Made by a program: the position numbers and the translations under genes | The notes under the pieces: model-generated | Seen by the model: only the letters and a program-made list of their open reading frames with translations | Told to the model about the DNA's origin: nothing | The model's database searches: none | Shown: one piece after another, positions 26,356 to 34,734 of the stretch | Layout: each line of letters starts with the position of its first letter | Numbering within the stretch: position 1 is the first letter of the stretch | From: an uncultured Eubacterium sp. | Lineage (GTDB): Bacteria; Bacillota; Clostridia; Oscillospirales; Acutalibacteraceae | Assembly (NCBI GenBank): GCA_910583925.1 | Contig: CAJTZJ010000010.1 | Location: 1 to 64,000 of the forward strand | DNA length: 64,000 nucleotides | Direction of reading: 5' to 3'

Positions 26356-26384
26356 ATCATAATATTTAAAGAAAACAATTGCAA
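26356..26384 (-). promoter_or_regulatory. Proximal adhE promoter
   Basis: Minus-strand TTGCAA (26379-26384), 17-bp spacer and TATGAT (26356-26361). Confidence 0.5.
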
Positions 26385-26427
26385 TATCTTTAGCTGAAAT
26401 TCTACTTTTTTTATAAAAACAGCATGG

Positions 26428-26456
26428 AATTTAAAATAACTTTGTGCGAATGGCAA
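26428..26456 (-). promoter_or_regulatory. Distal adhE promoter candidate
   Basis: Minus-strand TTGCCA (26451-26456), 17-bp spacer and TAAATT (26428-26433), right next to the second Rex site. Confidence 0.4.
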
Positions 26457-26461
26457 ATTGT

Positions 26462-26479
26462 TTGTGAAATATTTAACAA
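26462..26479 (-). promoter_or_regulatory. Rex operator 2 of adhE
   Basis: TTGTGAA-N4-TTAACAA read on the plus strand, with both half-sites matching accepted Rex half-site variants. It sits 5 bp upstream of the distal -35 box. The remaining part of the 311-bp gap (26480-26604) shows only AT-rich sequence and a 20-bp palindrome at 26561-26580. Confidence 0.7.
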
Positions 26480-26560
26480 TATCATTAATAAATTTGATTA
26501 TCCGATTTTTTCAGCAGTGTAATTTAAGAGACTATAGGTTATGATGGATTTAAATAAAGA

Positions 26561-26580
26561 CAGTATGGATATCCATACTG
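26561..26580 (-). terminator. Perfect 20-bp palindrome behind the CMD gene
   Basis: CAGTATGGAT followed by its exact complement, 24 bp after the CMD stop codon. On the minus strand a T-rich stretch follows, so it may end the cupin-CMD transcript; with no loop bases it could also be an operator. Confidence 0.35.
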
Positions 26581-26604
26581 CTCGTTATATAATAAACGAA
26601 TTTG

Positions 26605-26928
26605 TTAATCTGTTTCAAAAATCTCTTTCGCCATACGGAAAGCAGCCCATGCTTTTGGCCAGCCTGCATAAAATGCTGCGTGGGTTAAAATTTCTGCCAT
26701 TTCTTCTGCTGTTACACCGTGATTTTTGGCGTTCTGAATATGAAATTTCAATGAGCTATCTAATATACCGCCTGCCATTAATGCAGTTATGGTTACAATA
26801 CTTCTGTCTCTTGCAGATAGTTTATCCTCTCTTGACCAGACTTCACCGAATAAAACATCGTCGTTAAGCTCCGCAAATTTGGGAGCGAAGCTTCCGAGCT
26901 CATCTCTGCCTGCTGTTACCTTTGCCAT
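26605..26928 (-). CDS. Carboxymuconolactone decarboxylase (CMD) family protein
   Basis: 107 residues, one CMD domain with LSARDRSIVTITALMAGG, LKFHIQNAKNHGVTAEEMAEILTHAAFYAGWPKAW. The AhpD-type CxxC pair is absent, so peroxidase-linked reductase activity is unlikely; it groups with the lactone decarboxylase-like or unknown-function branch. Follows the cupin gene by 17 bp on the same strand; CMD-cupin pairs recur in Firmicutes, sometimes as fusions, suggesting one pathway or complex. Substrate unknown. Confidence 0.88.
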   Translation of the reverse strand: MAKVTAGRDELGSFAPKFAELNDDVLFGEVWSREDKLSARDRSIVTITALMAGGILDSSLKFHIQNAKNHGVTAEEMAEILTHAAFYAGWPKAWAAFRMAKEIFETD

Positions 26929-26945
26929 TGCATTTTCCTCCTTGT

Positions 26946-27350
26946 TTATTTAAGTGCATTGTACTCTTCGTCAGAAACAGCCTCAAGCCACTCATTTGAA
27001 GCATTTTCAGCAGGTACTTCAACTGCAAGATGTGAAAACCAGCTGTTTGGTGCTGCTCCGTGCCAATGCTTAACCTCAGGAGGAATGTTTATAACATCTC
27101 CCGGCTTCATCTCCTGTGCAGGCTTTCCCCATTCCTGATAATAACCTCTTCCGGCAGTGCAAAGCAAAATCTGACCGCCCTTATGATGGATGTGCCAATT
27201 GTTTCGGCAGCCCGGTTCAAAGGTTACATTTGCAATGCCAACACGCTCTGTTGTAAGCATCTGTAAATAACTTTGCCCGATAAAATATTGAGCAAAGGCT
27301 TCATTCTTATTTCCAAGCGGAAATATCTGTCTGAATTCATTTTCGTTCAT
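26946..27350 (-). CDS. Cupin-domain protein
   Basis: 134 residues, a single cupin barrel. The first cupin motif reads GCRNNWHIHHKGGQILLCTAG and the second PGDVINIPPEVKHWHGA, giving the usual three His and one Glu or Gln metal site. Likely a metal-dependent small-molecule enzyme or binding protein working with the CMD protein encoded downstream. First gene of this two-gene operon. Confidence 0.88.
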   Translation of the reverse strand: MNENEFRQIFPLGNKNEAFAQYFIGQSYLQMLTTERVGIANVTFEPGCRNNWHIHHKGGQILLCTAGRGYYQEWGKPAQEMKPGDVINIPPEVKHWHGAAPNSWFSHLAVEVPAENASNEWLEAVSDEEYNALK

Positions 27351-27404
27351 ATTTATTTCTCCAAAACGAATACATTTTTTGAATATGTTTATATATTTTA
27401 AATA

Positions 27405-27433
27405 ATTATACCATATTTACGCCTTTTGGACAA
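27405..27433 (-). promoter_or_regulatory. Promoter of the cupin-CMD operon
   Basis: Minus-strand TTGTCC (27428-27433), 17-bp spacer and TATAAT (27405-27410). Confidence 0.6.
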
Positions 27434-27456
27434 ATTTTGCTTGATATATATTCGTC

Positions 27457-27485
27457 TTGATTAAGTATAAACAAAGCATTATAAT
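27457..27485 (+). promoter_or_regulatory. Promoter of the metallophosphoesterase gene
   Basis: TTGATT (27457-27462), 17-bp spacer and TATAAT (27480-27485), back to back with the cupin promoter. Confidence 0.65.
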
Positions 27486-27515
27486 GGTTTTGAATATTTA
27501 TTATGGATGGTTAAT

Positions 27516-28766
27516 ATGAAGCGAAAATTAATTCTATCGGGAATGCTTGCTGTATTAATTATAGGAATTGTCATCGGAGTCAGTATCTTTAAAAGCAGAG
27601 ATAGGAACATTCCTGTTAAAATCATTACTGCAACGGATATACATTATCTTTCTCCGAGCCTTACGGATTACGGCAGTATATTCAGGGAAACGATTAATAG
27701 CTCAGACGGCAAGGTTATTCGGTATATAGATGAAATTATGTCCGCTTTTGCCGATGAGGTTATAAGTGCCGCTCCTGATATTCTTATTCTCAGCGGTGAT
27801 CTTACCTTTAACGGAGAAAAAGCAAGCCATATTGATTTAGCGGACAAACTTGCCGATATTCAGAAAAACGGCATTCAGGTGCTTGTAATTCCCGGTAATC
27901 ATGATATAAACAGTAAAACGGCAGCCAGTCTTATCGGCGATAAGTATGAATATACCGATTCGGTAACCTCTGATGAATTTAAAGAGCTTTATTGGGATTT
28001 TGGTATGAAACAAGCCGAAAGTGTTGATCCGTATTCACTTAGTTATTTGTACAATGTTAATTCTGATTTGTGTGTTCTTATGCTTGATACAAATGCTTAC
28101 GGCGAAAATTTTGTACAGGATGAATCTTATGAATGGATTGAAGCTCAGTTGAAAAAGGCTGGAAAAGAACATAGGAAGGTTATTACAGTCAGTCATCAGA
28201 ATTTATTTGCGCATAATTCGCTTTTGTCTTTCGGATATCAGCTTTATGATGCACCCGAGCTGCTGGAGCTTTATAATAAGTATAAGGTTAAACTGAATCT
28301 GAGCGGGCATATTCATATGCAGCATTATATGACTGATGGTGTAACCGAGGTTGCAACCTCTTCTATGGCAGTTTCACCTAATCAGTATGGTATTATTGAC
28401 TTCAGTAATGATAAATTCAGCTACAGCACAAAATCTGTTGATGTATCTGCTTGGGCAGAGAGGAACAGTATTGATGATTCTGTTCTTCTTGATTTTTCAG
28501 CGTATTCCGAAGATTTCTTTAAAAATAAGACAAGAGCAGGTGAAGCACTTCAGAAGATAAATTTAAAGGATGAGGAAAAAAAGTTGATGGCGGAAGCCCT
28601 TGCAGATATAAATGCAAATTATTTTGCAGGTGTTCCTACCGATAAGGAAAAATATGCAAAGGGAATTGAGCTTTGGAAAAAGCAGAAGGGCGATTTCTCG
28701 TTTAATTATATAAACAGTATGCTTGAGGATTCGGATACGGATTATTGCAGTATTACAGTAAAATGA
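27516..28766 (+). CDS. Exported calcineurin-like metallophosphoesterase
   Basis: 416 residues from the ATG at 27516 (GGATGG upstream; an in-frame ATG at 27507 is possible). N-terminal KRKLILSGMLAVLIIGIVIG is a signal anchor, so the enzyme faces outside. All five motif blocks are present: Asp41-x-His43 in ATDIHY, LSGDLTF, IPGNHDIN, VSHQN and LSGHIHMQ. The C-terminal about 110 residues are unknown. Likely hydrolyses phosphomono- or diesters from food or host at the surface. A second, divergent family member lies at 37880. Confidence 0.87.
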   Translation: MKRKLILSGMLAVLIIGIVIGVSIFKSRDRNIPVKIITATDIHYLSPSLTDYGSIFRETINSSDGKVIRYIDEIMSAFADEVISAAPDILILSGDLTFNGEKASHIDLADKLADIQKNGIQVLVIPGNHDINSKTAASLIGDKYEYTDSVTSDEFKELYWDFGMKQAESVDPYSLSYLYNVNSDLCVLMLDTNAYGENFVQDESYEWIEAQLKKAGKEHRKVITVSHQNLFAHNSLLSFGYQLYDAPELLELYNKYKVKLNLSGHIHMQHYMTDGVTEVATSSMAVSPNQYGIIDFSNDKFSYSTKSVDVSAWAERNSIDDSVLLDFSAYSEDFFKNKTRAGEALQKINLKDEEKKLMAEALADINANYFAGVPTDKEKYAKGIELWKKQKGDFSFNYINSMLEDSDTDYCSITVK

Positions 28767-28776
28767 GGAAAATATT

Positions 28777-29445
28777 TTGGATATCATAAATATAATTTTT
28801 CAGAATAGGGTATGCAGCTTTGAAAGGTTGATAGATTTTGGTTTCAGGAAAAAAGGAGATACATACTTTTATAAAACAGTTTTGTCTTCAAGCGGTTTTG
28901 AAATGAATGTAAGTGTAACGGAACAGGGCAGTGTATCGGCAATGGTTTGGGATACGGATTTGAATGAACCGTATACGCTCCATCTTGTGAGCGGAGCAGT
29001 CGGCGAATTTGTTGGGAAAATTAAGTCTGAATATGAAGAAGTTTTAAACAGCATTTCTGACCAATGTTTTGAACCTGATGTTTTCAAAACTGTTTTTGCA
29101 AAAGAAATTATTACATATGTTCACAGTAAATATGGCAATGAACCTGAATATTTGTGGAATCGGTTTCCTGATAACGCAGTTGTTCGCAGAAGTGATAATA
29201 AAAAATGGTATTTAGCGATTCTAACTGTATCACGAAGCAAGCTCGGTTTCAAAAGTGATGAAATTGTTGAAGCTATAGATTTGCGGATGAAGCCGGAAGA
29301 GGTTGAAAAGATAGACAGGGTAAATATTTTACCGGGCTATCATATGAATAAGAAGCATTGGATAACGATTGTGCTGGATGGAACGGTTTTGCTTGATGAA
29401 ATTTATAGTTTAATTGATAACAGCTATAAGCTTGCCAAGAAATAA
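28777..29445 (+). CDS. MmcQ/YjbR-family protein
   Basis: 222 residues starting at TTG, preceded by TGAGGAAAA, 10 bp after the phosphatase gene. The C-terminal half (from about residue 120) has the MmcQ/YjbR fold pattern PEYLWNRFPDNAVVRRSDNKKWYLAI, DLRMKPEEVE and LPGYHMNKKHWITIVLDG. The N-terminal half looks like a degenerate second domain found in longer members. The fold resembles CyaY and is said to bind DNA, but the role is unknown. Confidence 0.78.
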   Translation: MDIINIIFQNRVCSFERLIDFGFRKKGDTYFYKTVLSSSGFEMNVSVTEQGSVSAMVWDTDLNEPYTLHLVSGAVGEFVGKIKSEYEEVLNSISDQCFEPDVFKTVFAKEIITYVHSKYGNEPEYLWNRFPDNAVVRRSDNKKWYLAILTVSRSKLGFKSDEIVEAIDLRMKPEEVEKIDRVNILPGYHMNKKHWITIVLDGTVLLDEIYSLIDNSYKLAKK

Positions 29446-29454
29446 AATGCTATT

Positions 29455-29496
29455 AAAGCAGCAGGCTAAGCAAATTTTCGCTTAGCCTGCTGCTTT
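29455..29496. terminator. Bidirectional intrinsic terminator
   Basis: A perfect 17-bp stem (29455-29471 with 29480-29496) with an 8-nt loop separates two converging genes. Confidence 0.88.
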
Positions 29497-29501
29497 GTAC
29501 T

Positions 29502-32500
29502 TTAGTAATATGCTTTTATGGTTTTAATTTCAAATGGTTTAAAAATAAGCTTTAATTTGTTTGTATTTTGCTTGGTATTTATGCTTTCCTCAAGCATATT
29601 TGTTAATTCTGCTGTTTTAATTTTATCCGAAAGTGTTATTGCGCAGTTTGTCTGGGTTCCCTCAGCTTCGTATGCACGAATGATATATGCTTTCTCTTCG
29701 TCTTCGCAGGGCTTTATTGTTTCAATCATAACATTTGGCTTATCAGCAACAGCAAGCGTAATCAACTCAAATTCACCGTTTGATACAATATGCGGTACAT
29801 TTAAAAGGTAACTCGGCTGAATAACGGATTTTGCACAGTAAGGCGTATTATGTGGCAGGAAGGAATAAACGGTGTGGTGTATTCCGTGGTCGCCCTTAAT
29901 ATCAGGATGGGTTCCGCCCTTGTGAAGAGAAAGGCGAAGTGCGGAATTCTGAACCGAAATTCCGTATTTGCTGTCGTTAAGTATGGTTACACCATAGTTT
30001 GGTTCTGATAAATCGGTGTATTTATGGTTGACAACCTCGAATTTTGCCTGTTCAATGGAATTGTTGCGTGTTGTCGGTCGTTTGCAGTAGCCGAATTGAA
30101 TTTCCTGTCTTGCAAAATCTTCGCGTACATTGGTATCGAAGGCAACTTTTAAAAAGCGATGATCATCATTCCAATCCATATAGGTGTCAAAACGCACCTC
30201 AGGAGAAGCAGCAAAGAAAATCATATCCTGTGTAATTGTTGATTTTTTGCTGATTTTGTATGTGCTTCGGATGATAAATGCAACTGCTCCGTCTGAAACG
30301 ATTTCACGCTTTATAAGCTTTGCACAGGGTTTAAACTTAAGTTCAATATCAGCGTCAATATCCCAGTTGTCCCAGCTTGACGGTACATCCTCTGCCATAA
30401 GAAATGTGTTAAAGGGAAGTCCGTCTACAAGCTGTCGGCTTGCCTGCCTGTCAACGAAAGACGATATAAATCCGTTTTCATCAAATTTGATTTCTGCAAA
30501 AGGTGTATCAAGCTGATTTTCTTGGTAAGAAAACGCCGGCCGGCTGTTCTTTGCCTTGCCGTATTGCAGATGAACGGATGAAAAGGCCGGAACGGTAATG
30601 CCGTCAATAAGTCGGATATTTCTTGACTGGATATCCGTGTATTTTTGCTGAGTTACATTTGCAAGGCTCTTGCCGTTATCCTCTGTAAAAATAACATCGT
30701 TTCTGTTAAATGAAAGCGTGTTTGTTATTGAAATGCCGCTTTCGCCGTTATTTGTTATATCGGCTATTTCTTTTTTTACATTTTCTATAAGATTGCGCAT
30801 TTCTTTTTTGCATTGGGTATGCGCCTTGTTGATACAGGTTCCGGGCAGAATATCGTGAAATTGGTTAAGCAGAAGTGTTTTATAATATTGATTACTGTTT
30901 TCATTGCTTAAAGCTTCATTTGTTTTAATTCCCTTGTTAACCAACAGAATTTCAAAATCTCTTAGCAGCAATTCTGCTTTTCTGTTGTTTCGTTTGATTT
31001 CATGCTGATTTGTAAGCGTTCCTCTGTGAAGCTCCAGATATAATTCACCTCTGTATATATTTGGATGAACTGCTGTTTCTTCAAGCTGTTTCATAAAATT
31101 GCCGACACTTGTGTAATAGGCATTCGGAATTTCATTCAGATTTTGGCATCGTCTTGCCATTTCAGCCATTTCAAACTGCGGACCCCCGCCGCCGTCACCG
31201 AAGCCGTAGGCAGCAAGCCGTCTGTCTGTAACAGCCGGCTGGTCTGTTTTATGTTCACTGTTTATAACTGCTTCTCTTATGGTTTTTGCGTCCGGCCAGC
31301 AGTGTGTCATATTGAAATGAGAGAAAACCTTTGTGCCGTCAATGCCCTGCCAGTAGAATGTGTTGTAAGGAAATGAATTTGTATCATTCCATGTGATTTT
31401 GGTTGTAAGAAAGTAATCAACGCCGCAGCCCTTCATTATCTGAGGGATAGATGCGGAATATCCGAAGGTATCGGGAAGCCAGAATGCGTTTGATGTGTAA
31501 TGAAAGTATTTTCTTGTAAATCTCTGTCCCCAAAGGAACTGCCTGATCATAGATTCGCCCGATGTAATATTGCAGTCACACTCAACCCAGACAGCACCGT
31601 TTGGCTCATATCGCCCCTCACTTACCTTTTTCTGTATCCTTTTGAAAAGCTCGGGATAATGTTCTCTTATCATATTGCTGTGTGCAGAGGAGCTCTGAAT
31701 AAACATATATTCGGGATACTGCTCCATAAGACTGAGCTGATTGCTGTAGGTTCTTGCACATTTTTTGATTGTTTCGTCAACATGCCAAAGCCATGCCGTG
31801 TCCATATGAGAATGTCCGATAATGCCCACCTGCGGCGCGTTTTCGGCATTCTTTTCGCTGAGAATTGCCGTGAGATACGGATGAGCCTTTTCAAGTGCAC
31901 CAAAGAATTCTTCCTCATCCACCTCATCAGGTGAATAGTAAACTGTTTTGTGAACTTCGGTAAGAGCGTTTATTGCTCTTGCTTTAAAAAAACTGTTGTC
32001 GGGCAAATCATTTGCAAGCTGATTTACTGTTTTTAAATCAAAATAAAAATTATTGATTTTATCGTTTTTAATGCAGATATCAAGGCTGTCGAACGAAAAA
32101 TCATATGTGTTAATTTGGGTTAAATCTGCCGAAAACGGGTCACATCCGTGATAATCGTGTCCTGCGTAGTATTCAATTGCAAGTTCGATTTTTTCATTTT
32201 CCTTTGCGTTTTTTTTGATTAAACCGCAGTAATGGTTGCCGTGTGAGGTATATGTAATTTTGTTGTTGAATGTTCCGAAGGGAACACCGTTTACCCAAAG
32301 CATTGCTTCATAACCACCAAGCCTTGGCATAAGAAATAAGTCCTTTCCGTCCAATTCTTCCGGAACAGTATATTCTGCCTTAATCCAACAATATTCGCCG
32401 TCACTGCCCCATTTAAAACCTTTTGAAATTTCATCAAAATTTTCGTCATCCGGAATATTATGGAATTGTTTGTTACAGCGGAAAGCCCTTGCCGGCAGGC

Positions 32501-32591
32501 TTTCAATTTTTATGAATAAATATGGATTTAAAGTATTTTCCAGTCTTTTAAGCTTGGAAAGCATTTTTTCATAATGTGCTTTGCAGAGCAT
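29502..32591 (-). CDS. GH38 alpha-mannosidase
   Basis: 1029 residues from the ATG at 32591; the frame extends 20 codons further, but the promoter lies inside that extension's upstream sequence and MLCKAHYEKMLSKLKRLE is the usual family start. Zinc and catalytic residues are His260, His262 and Asp264 in GHSHMDTAWLWHVDE and nucleophile Asp374 in WLPDTFGYS. Middle helical bundle and large C-terminal beta domains follow. No signal peptide, so it trims imported mannosides. Cytoplasmic GH38 enzymes in gut Firmicutes act on N-glycan fragments. Monocistronic. Confidence 0.95.
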   Translation of the reverse strand: MLCKAHYEKMLSKLKRLENTLNPYLFIKIESLPARAFRCNKQFHNIPDDENFDEISKGFKWGSDGEYCWIKAEYTVPEELDGKDLFLMPRLGGYEAMLWVNGVPFGTFNNKITYTSHGNHYCGLIKKNAKENEKIELAIEYYAGHDYHGCDPFSADLTQINTYDFSFDSLDICIKNDKINNFYFDLKTVNQLANDLPDNSFFKARAINALTEVHKTVYYSPDEVDEEEFFGALEKAHPYLTAILSEKNAENAPQVGIIGHSHMDTAWLWHVDETIKKCARTYSNQLSLMEQYPEYMFIQSSSAHSNMIREHYPELFKRIQKKVSEGRYEPNGAVWVECDCNITSGESMIRQFLWGQRFTRKYFHYTSNAFWLPDTFGYSASIPQIMKGCGVDYFLTTKITWNDTNSFPYNTFYWQGIDGTKVFSHFNMTHCWPDAKTIREAVINSEHKTDQPAVTDRRLAAYGFGDGGGGPQFEMAEMARRCQNLNEIPNAYYTSVGNFMKQLEETAVHPNIYRGELYLELHRGTLTNQHEIKRNNRKAELLLRDFEILLVNKGIKTNEALSNENSNQYYKTLLLNQFHDILPGTCINKAHTQCKKEMRNLIENVKKEIADITNNGESGISITNTLSFNRNDVIFTEDNGKSLANVTQQKYTDIQSRNIRLIDGITVPAFSSVHLQYGKAKNSRPAFSYQENQLDTPFAEIKFDENGFISSFVDRQASRQLVDGLPFNTFLMAEDVPSSWDNWDIDADIELKFKPCAKLIKREIVSDGAVAFIIRSTYKISKKSTITQDMIFFAASPEVRFDTYMDWNDDHRFLKVAFDTNVREDFARQEIQFGYCKRPTTRNNSIEQAKFEVVNHKYTDLSEPNYGVTILNDSKYGISVQNSALRLSLHKGGTHPDIKGDHGIHHTVYSFLPHNTPYCAKSVIQPSYLLNVPHIVSNGEFELITLAVADKPNVMIETIKPCEDEEKAYIIRAYEAEGTQTNCAITLSDKIKTAELTNMLEESINTKQNTNKLKLIFKPFEIKTIKAYY

Positions 32592-32619
32592 AATATTTAC
32601 ACCATCCCATTTTAAACTG

Positions 32620-32635
32620 AAAAGCAATTGCTTTT
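32620..32635. promoter_or_regulatory. 16-bp palindrome at the GH38 transcript start, candidate operator
   Basis: AAAAGCAATTGCTTTT is a perfect palindrome placed just downstream of the -10 box of the GH38 promoter, where a repressor would block initiation. Confidence 0.45.
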
Positions 32636-32641
32636 GCTTGC

Positions 32642-32670
32642 AGTATATCATAGAGATTTGCTCTAAACAA
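32642..32670 (-). promoter_or_regulatory. Promoter of the GH38 gene
   Basis: Minus-strand TTGTTT (32665-32670), 17-bp spacer and TATACT (32642-32647). Confidence 0.55.
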
Positions 32671-32776
32671 TATCAAAAGTTCCGATTTTTGTGTGATTTG
32701 TGTGGTTTATGCCGTATGCTGTGTTGTGTGATTCTTGAAAATGTGATATTATATAAATCACTAAAGATTATTTCTG

Positions 32777-32798
32777 TAACATCTTAAAACAGATGTTA
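32777..32798. repeat. Inverted repeat TAACATCT-N6-AGATGTTA
   Basis: An 8-bp inverted repeat about 60 bp upstream of the lipid kinase start; candidate operator in the divergent region. Confidence 0.3.
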
Positions 32799-32859
32799 TA
32801 CTTTGCAGATAAAAACTGCTTTTTATTAAGTATATTATTGGCATAAGAGGGGTTAAATC

Positions 32860-33765
32860 TTGAAAAAACAAACATTGCTTATAGTTAATCCTTGTTCAGG
32901 CAAAAAAAGAACAAGAAAGAATACGCAGGATGTTATTCGTATTCTTTCGGATGATGGATGCACTGTAACGGTTAAGGAAACTGCCTGTAAGGGTCATGCA
33001 ACGCAACTTGCGGAGAAAAACGGCGGGGATTATGATTTGATTGCCTGCTGCGGGGGTGACGGTACATTCAATGAGGTCATGAATGGCATGCTCCGTCTTG
33101 AAAAGAAAATTCCGCTTGCATACATACCAAACGGAACTACAAATGATACTGCGGAAACGCTGTCTCTACCCAAAAAACTTTATGAGCTTGCAATTTTGAT
33201 TAAAAGCAATAAATATAAGAAATGCGATATCGGTGCTTTTAATAACAGATATTTTTTCTGTGCGGTATCCTTTGGCTTTGGTGCTGAGGCATCCTTCTCA
33301 ACAAAACAGTCTTTAAAGAACAAAATAGGTCATGTTGCGTATATTCTTTCAAATATTAAAAAAATTCCGGATGTCCGCCCTGTCAGAATGGATATTGAGT
33401 ATGATGGTAAAAAAATATCAGGCGAATTTATTTTCGGTGCGGTGATAAATACAAAATCTGTCGGCGGTATGTTCAGACTGGATGAAAATATTTTCAAAAT
33501 AAATGATGGCAAGTTTGAAATTGTGCTTGTAAGAAAGCTTGACAGTGTTATTGAAATTCCTCATGTTTTATATAAGCTTCAGAAAAAGGAATACGATAAT
33601 AAAGAAATTATTTTAATTCAGGCAAGCAGAATAAAGTTTTTCTCCCCTGATGAGGTTGCATGGCTTATTGACGGCGAAAACGGCGGCAAGTTGAAAGAAG
33701 CGGAAGTTGATAATATTAATGAAGGAATAGAAATCTGCGCACCGGATAGTAATATTTATATTTAA
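32860..33765 (+). CDS. Diacylglycerol-kinase-family lipid kinase
   Basis: 301 residues from a TTG with AGAGGGG upstream. The nucleotide-binding CCGGDGTFNEVMNGM and the following IPNGTTNDTAETL are the signature of the DagK_cat family (DgkB/YegS/BmrU). Soluble; these kinases recycle diacylglycerol formed during lipoteichoic acid synthesis or phosphorylate related lipids. Which lipid cannot be decided, though DgkB-type use in a Gram-positive cell envelope is most likely. Stand-alone with its own terminator. Confidence 0.88.
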   Translation: MKKQTLLIVNPCSGKKRTRKNTQDVIRILSDDGCTVTVKETACKGHATQLAEKNGGDYDLIACCGGDGTFNEVMNGMLRLEKKIPLAYIPNGTTNDTAETLSLPKKLYELAILIKSNKYKKCDIGAFNNRYFFCAVSFGFGAEASFSTKQSLKNKIGHVAYILSNIKKIPDVRPVRMDIEYDGKKISGEFIFGAVINTKSVGGMFRLDENIFKINDGKFEIVLVRKLDSVIEIPHVLYKLQKKEYDNKEIILIQASRIKFFSPDEVAWLIDGENGGKLKEAEVDNINEGIEICAPDSNIYI

Positions 33766-33766
33766 A

Positions 33767-33805
33767 AATCAAAAAGGCAATGCTTTTGGCATTGCCTTTT
33801 TGATT
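33767..33805. terminator. Bidirectional intrinsic terminator
   Basis: A perfect 17-bp stem (33767-33783 with 33789-33805), 5-nt loop, flanked by A and T runs within the stem. It overlaps the stop codon of the converging gene. Confidence 0.85.
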
Positions 33806-34730
33806 AAGTTAATCCGATATTATTCGTATAAATAATATCGCCGTCTTTAAATATTGCAGCTATTCCGCCCTCATCATCAGTACAGATAATTTTTGATTTG
33901 GTGTATTTTGTAATTCTTCCGAGCGTTCTTTTGTCTGTATGTCTATAAGAATTTGTTATGACGGAAACTACCGGACTGACTGTTTTCAGAAACTTTTTCT
34001 CCGTTGAATGTGCAAAACTATGATGGCCGACTTTTAATAAATCCACTTTGCCTGCAATGTCTGCAATTTTCTCTTCATCGTGGTTATAATTATCAAGGTC
34101 GCCTGTAAGAAGTGCCTTTTTACCGTTCTTTTCAACTAAAACAACAAGTGAATTATCATTTTCTCCGACTTTTCGGTTTCCATTCTCATATTCCGTATTC
34201 AGCATAGTCAGTGTAAGGTTCCCGAAAGAAAAAGGCTGTGAGCTGATTTCCGAAATAACAGGAACCGCTTTTCTTTTTAACGCTTCAACCATCTGGTCAT
34301 AAACTTCTTGATTATCCCATTTATCAACCTCATACTCATTAATGGATTCGCTGTGATATTCCTTTAAATATGCCTTGTCGATATAAACATTTTCATCGTT
34401 GATAATCGTGTCAAATCCGCCTATATGATCCGAATGGGCATGCGTTCCGAGAATAAAATCAAAATGAATTTTTCCGTTTTCATCGGCTATGTTTTTCTTA
34501 AGCCATTCAAGAATTTCCTCCTCATAGCCTTTGTATGCAAGGTTTGCAAAGCCTCGTGGATTATCATTGTCCTCAGCTGCGTCTATCATTGCGTAATGCC
34601 CGTTGCTTTGAATAATGATAGCATCGGAAGCGCCTGTGTTTAAAAAATAGATTGCATCTTCGTTTTTTATAGGAATATCTGCAAAATCGCAGCTTTTCAA
34701 AAATCTTTTTTTAAACAGTATATTTATCAT
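33804..34730 (-). CDS. MBL-fold hydrolase, ComEC/Rec2-like
   Basis: 308 residues from the ATG at 34730, which uses GAGGT inside the end of the upstream GH36 gene; a TTG at 34748 would overlap that gene. The zinc motif is THAHSDHIGG, preceded by AMIDAAED and followed by LLTGDLDN and VGHHSFAHS, the pattern of the competence-related MBL domains. No signal peptide or membrane part, so it is not ComEC itself. It is translated together with an alpha-galactosidase, an unusual pairing; the substrate is unknown. Confidence 0.82.
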   Translation of the reverse strand: MINILFKKRFLKSCDFADIPIKNEDAIYFLNTGASDAIIIQSNGHYAMIDAAEDNDNPRGFANLAYKGYEEEILEWLKKNIADENGKIHFDFILGTHAHSDHIGGFDTIINDENVYIDKAYLKEYHSESINEYEVDKWDNQEVYDQMVEALKRKAVPVISEISSQPFSFGNLTLTMLNTEYENGNRKVGENDNSLVVLVEKNGKKALLTGDLDNYNHDEEKIADIAGKVDLLKVGHHSFAHSTEKKFLKTVSPVVSVITNSYRHTDKRTLGRITKYTKSKIICTDDEGGIAAIFKDGDIIYTNNIGLT

Positions 34731-34734
34731 AAAA

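Noticed and set aside
29502..32651. Plus-strand frames inside the GH38 gene (for example 31500-31934)
   Set aside because: Shadow frames of the mannosidase; no starts with ribosome sites and no recognisable family.
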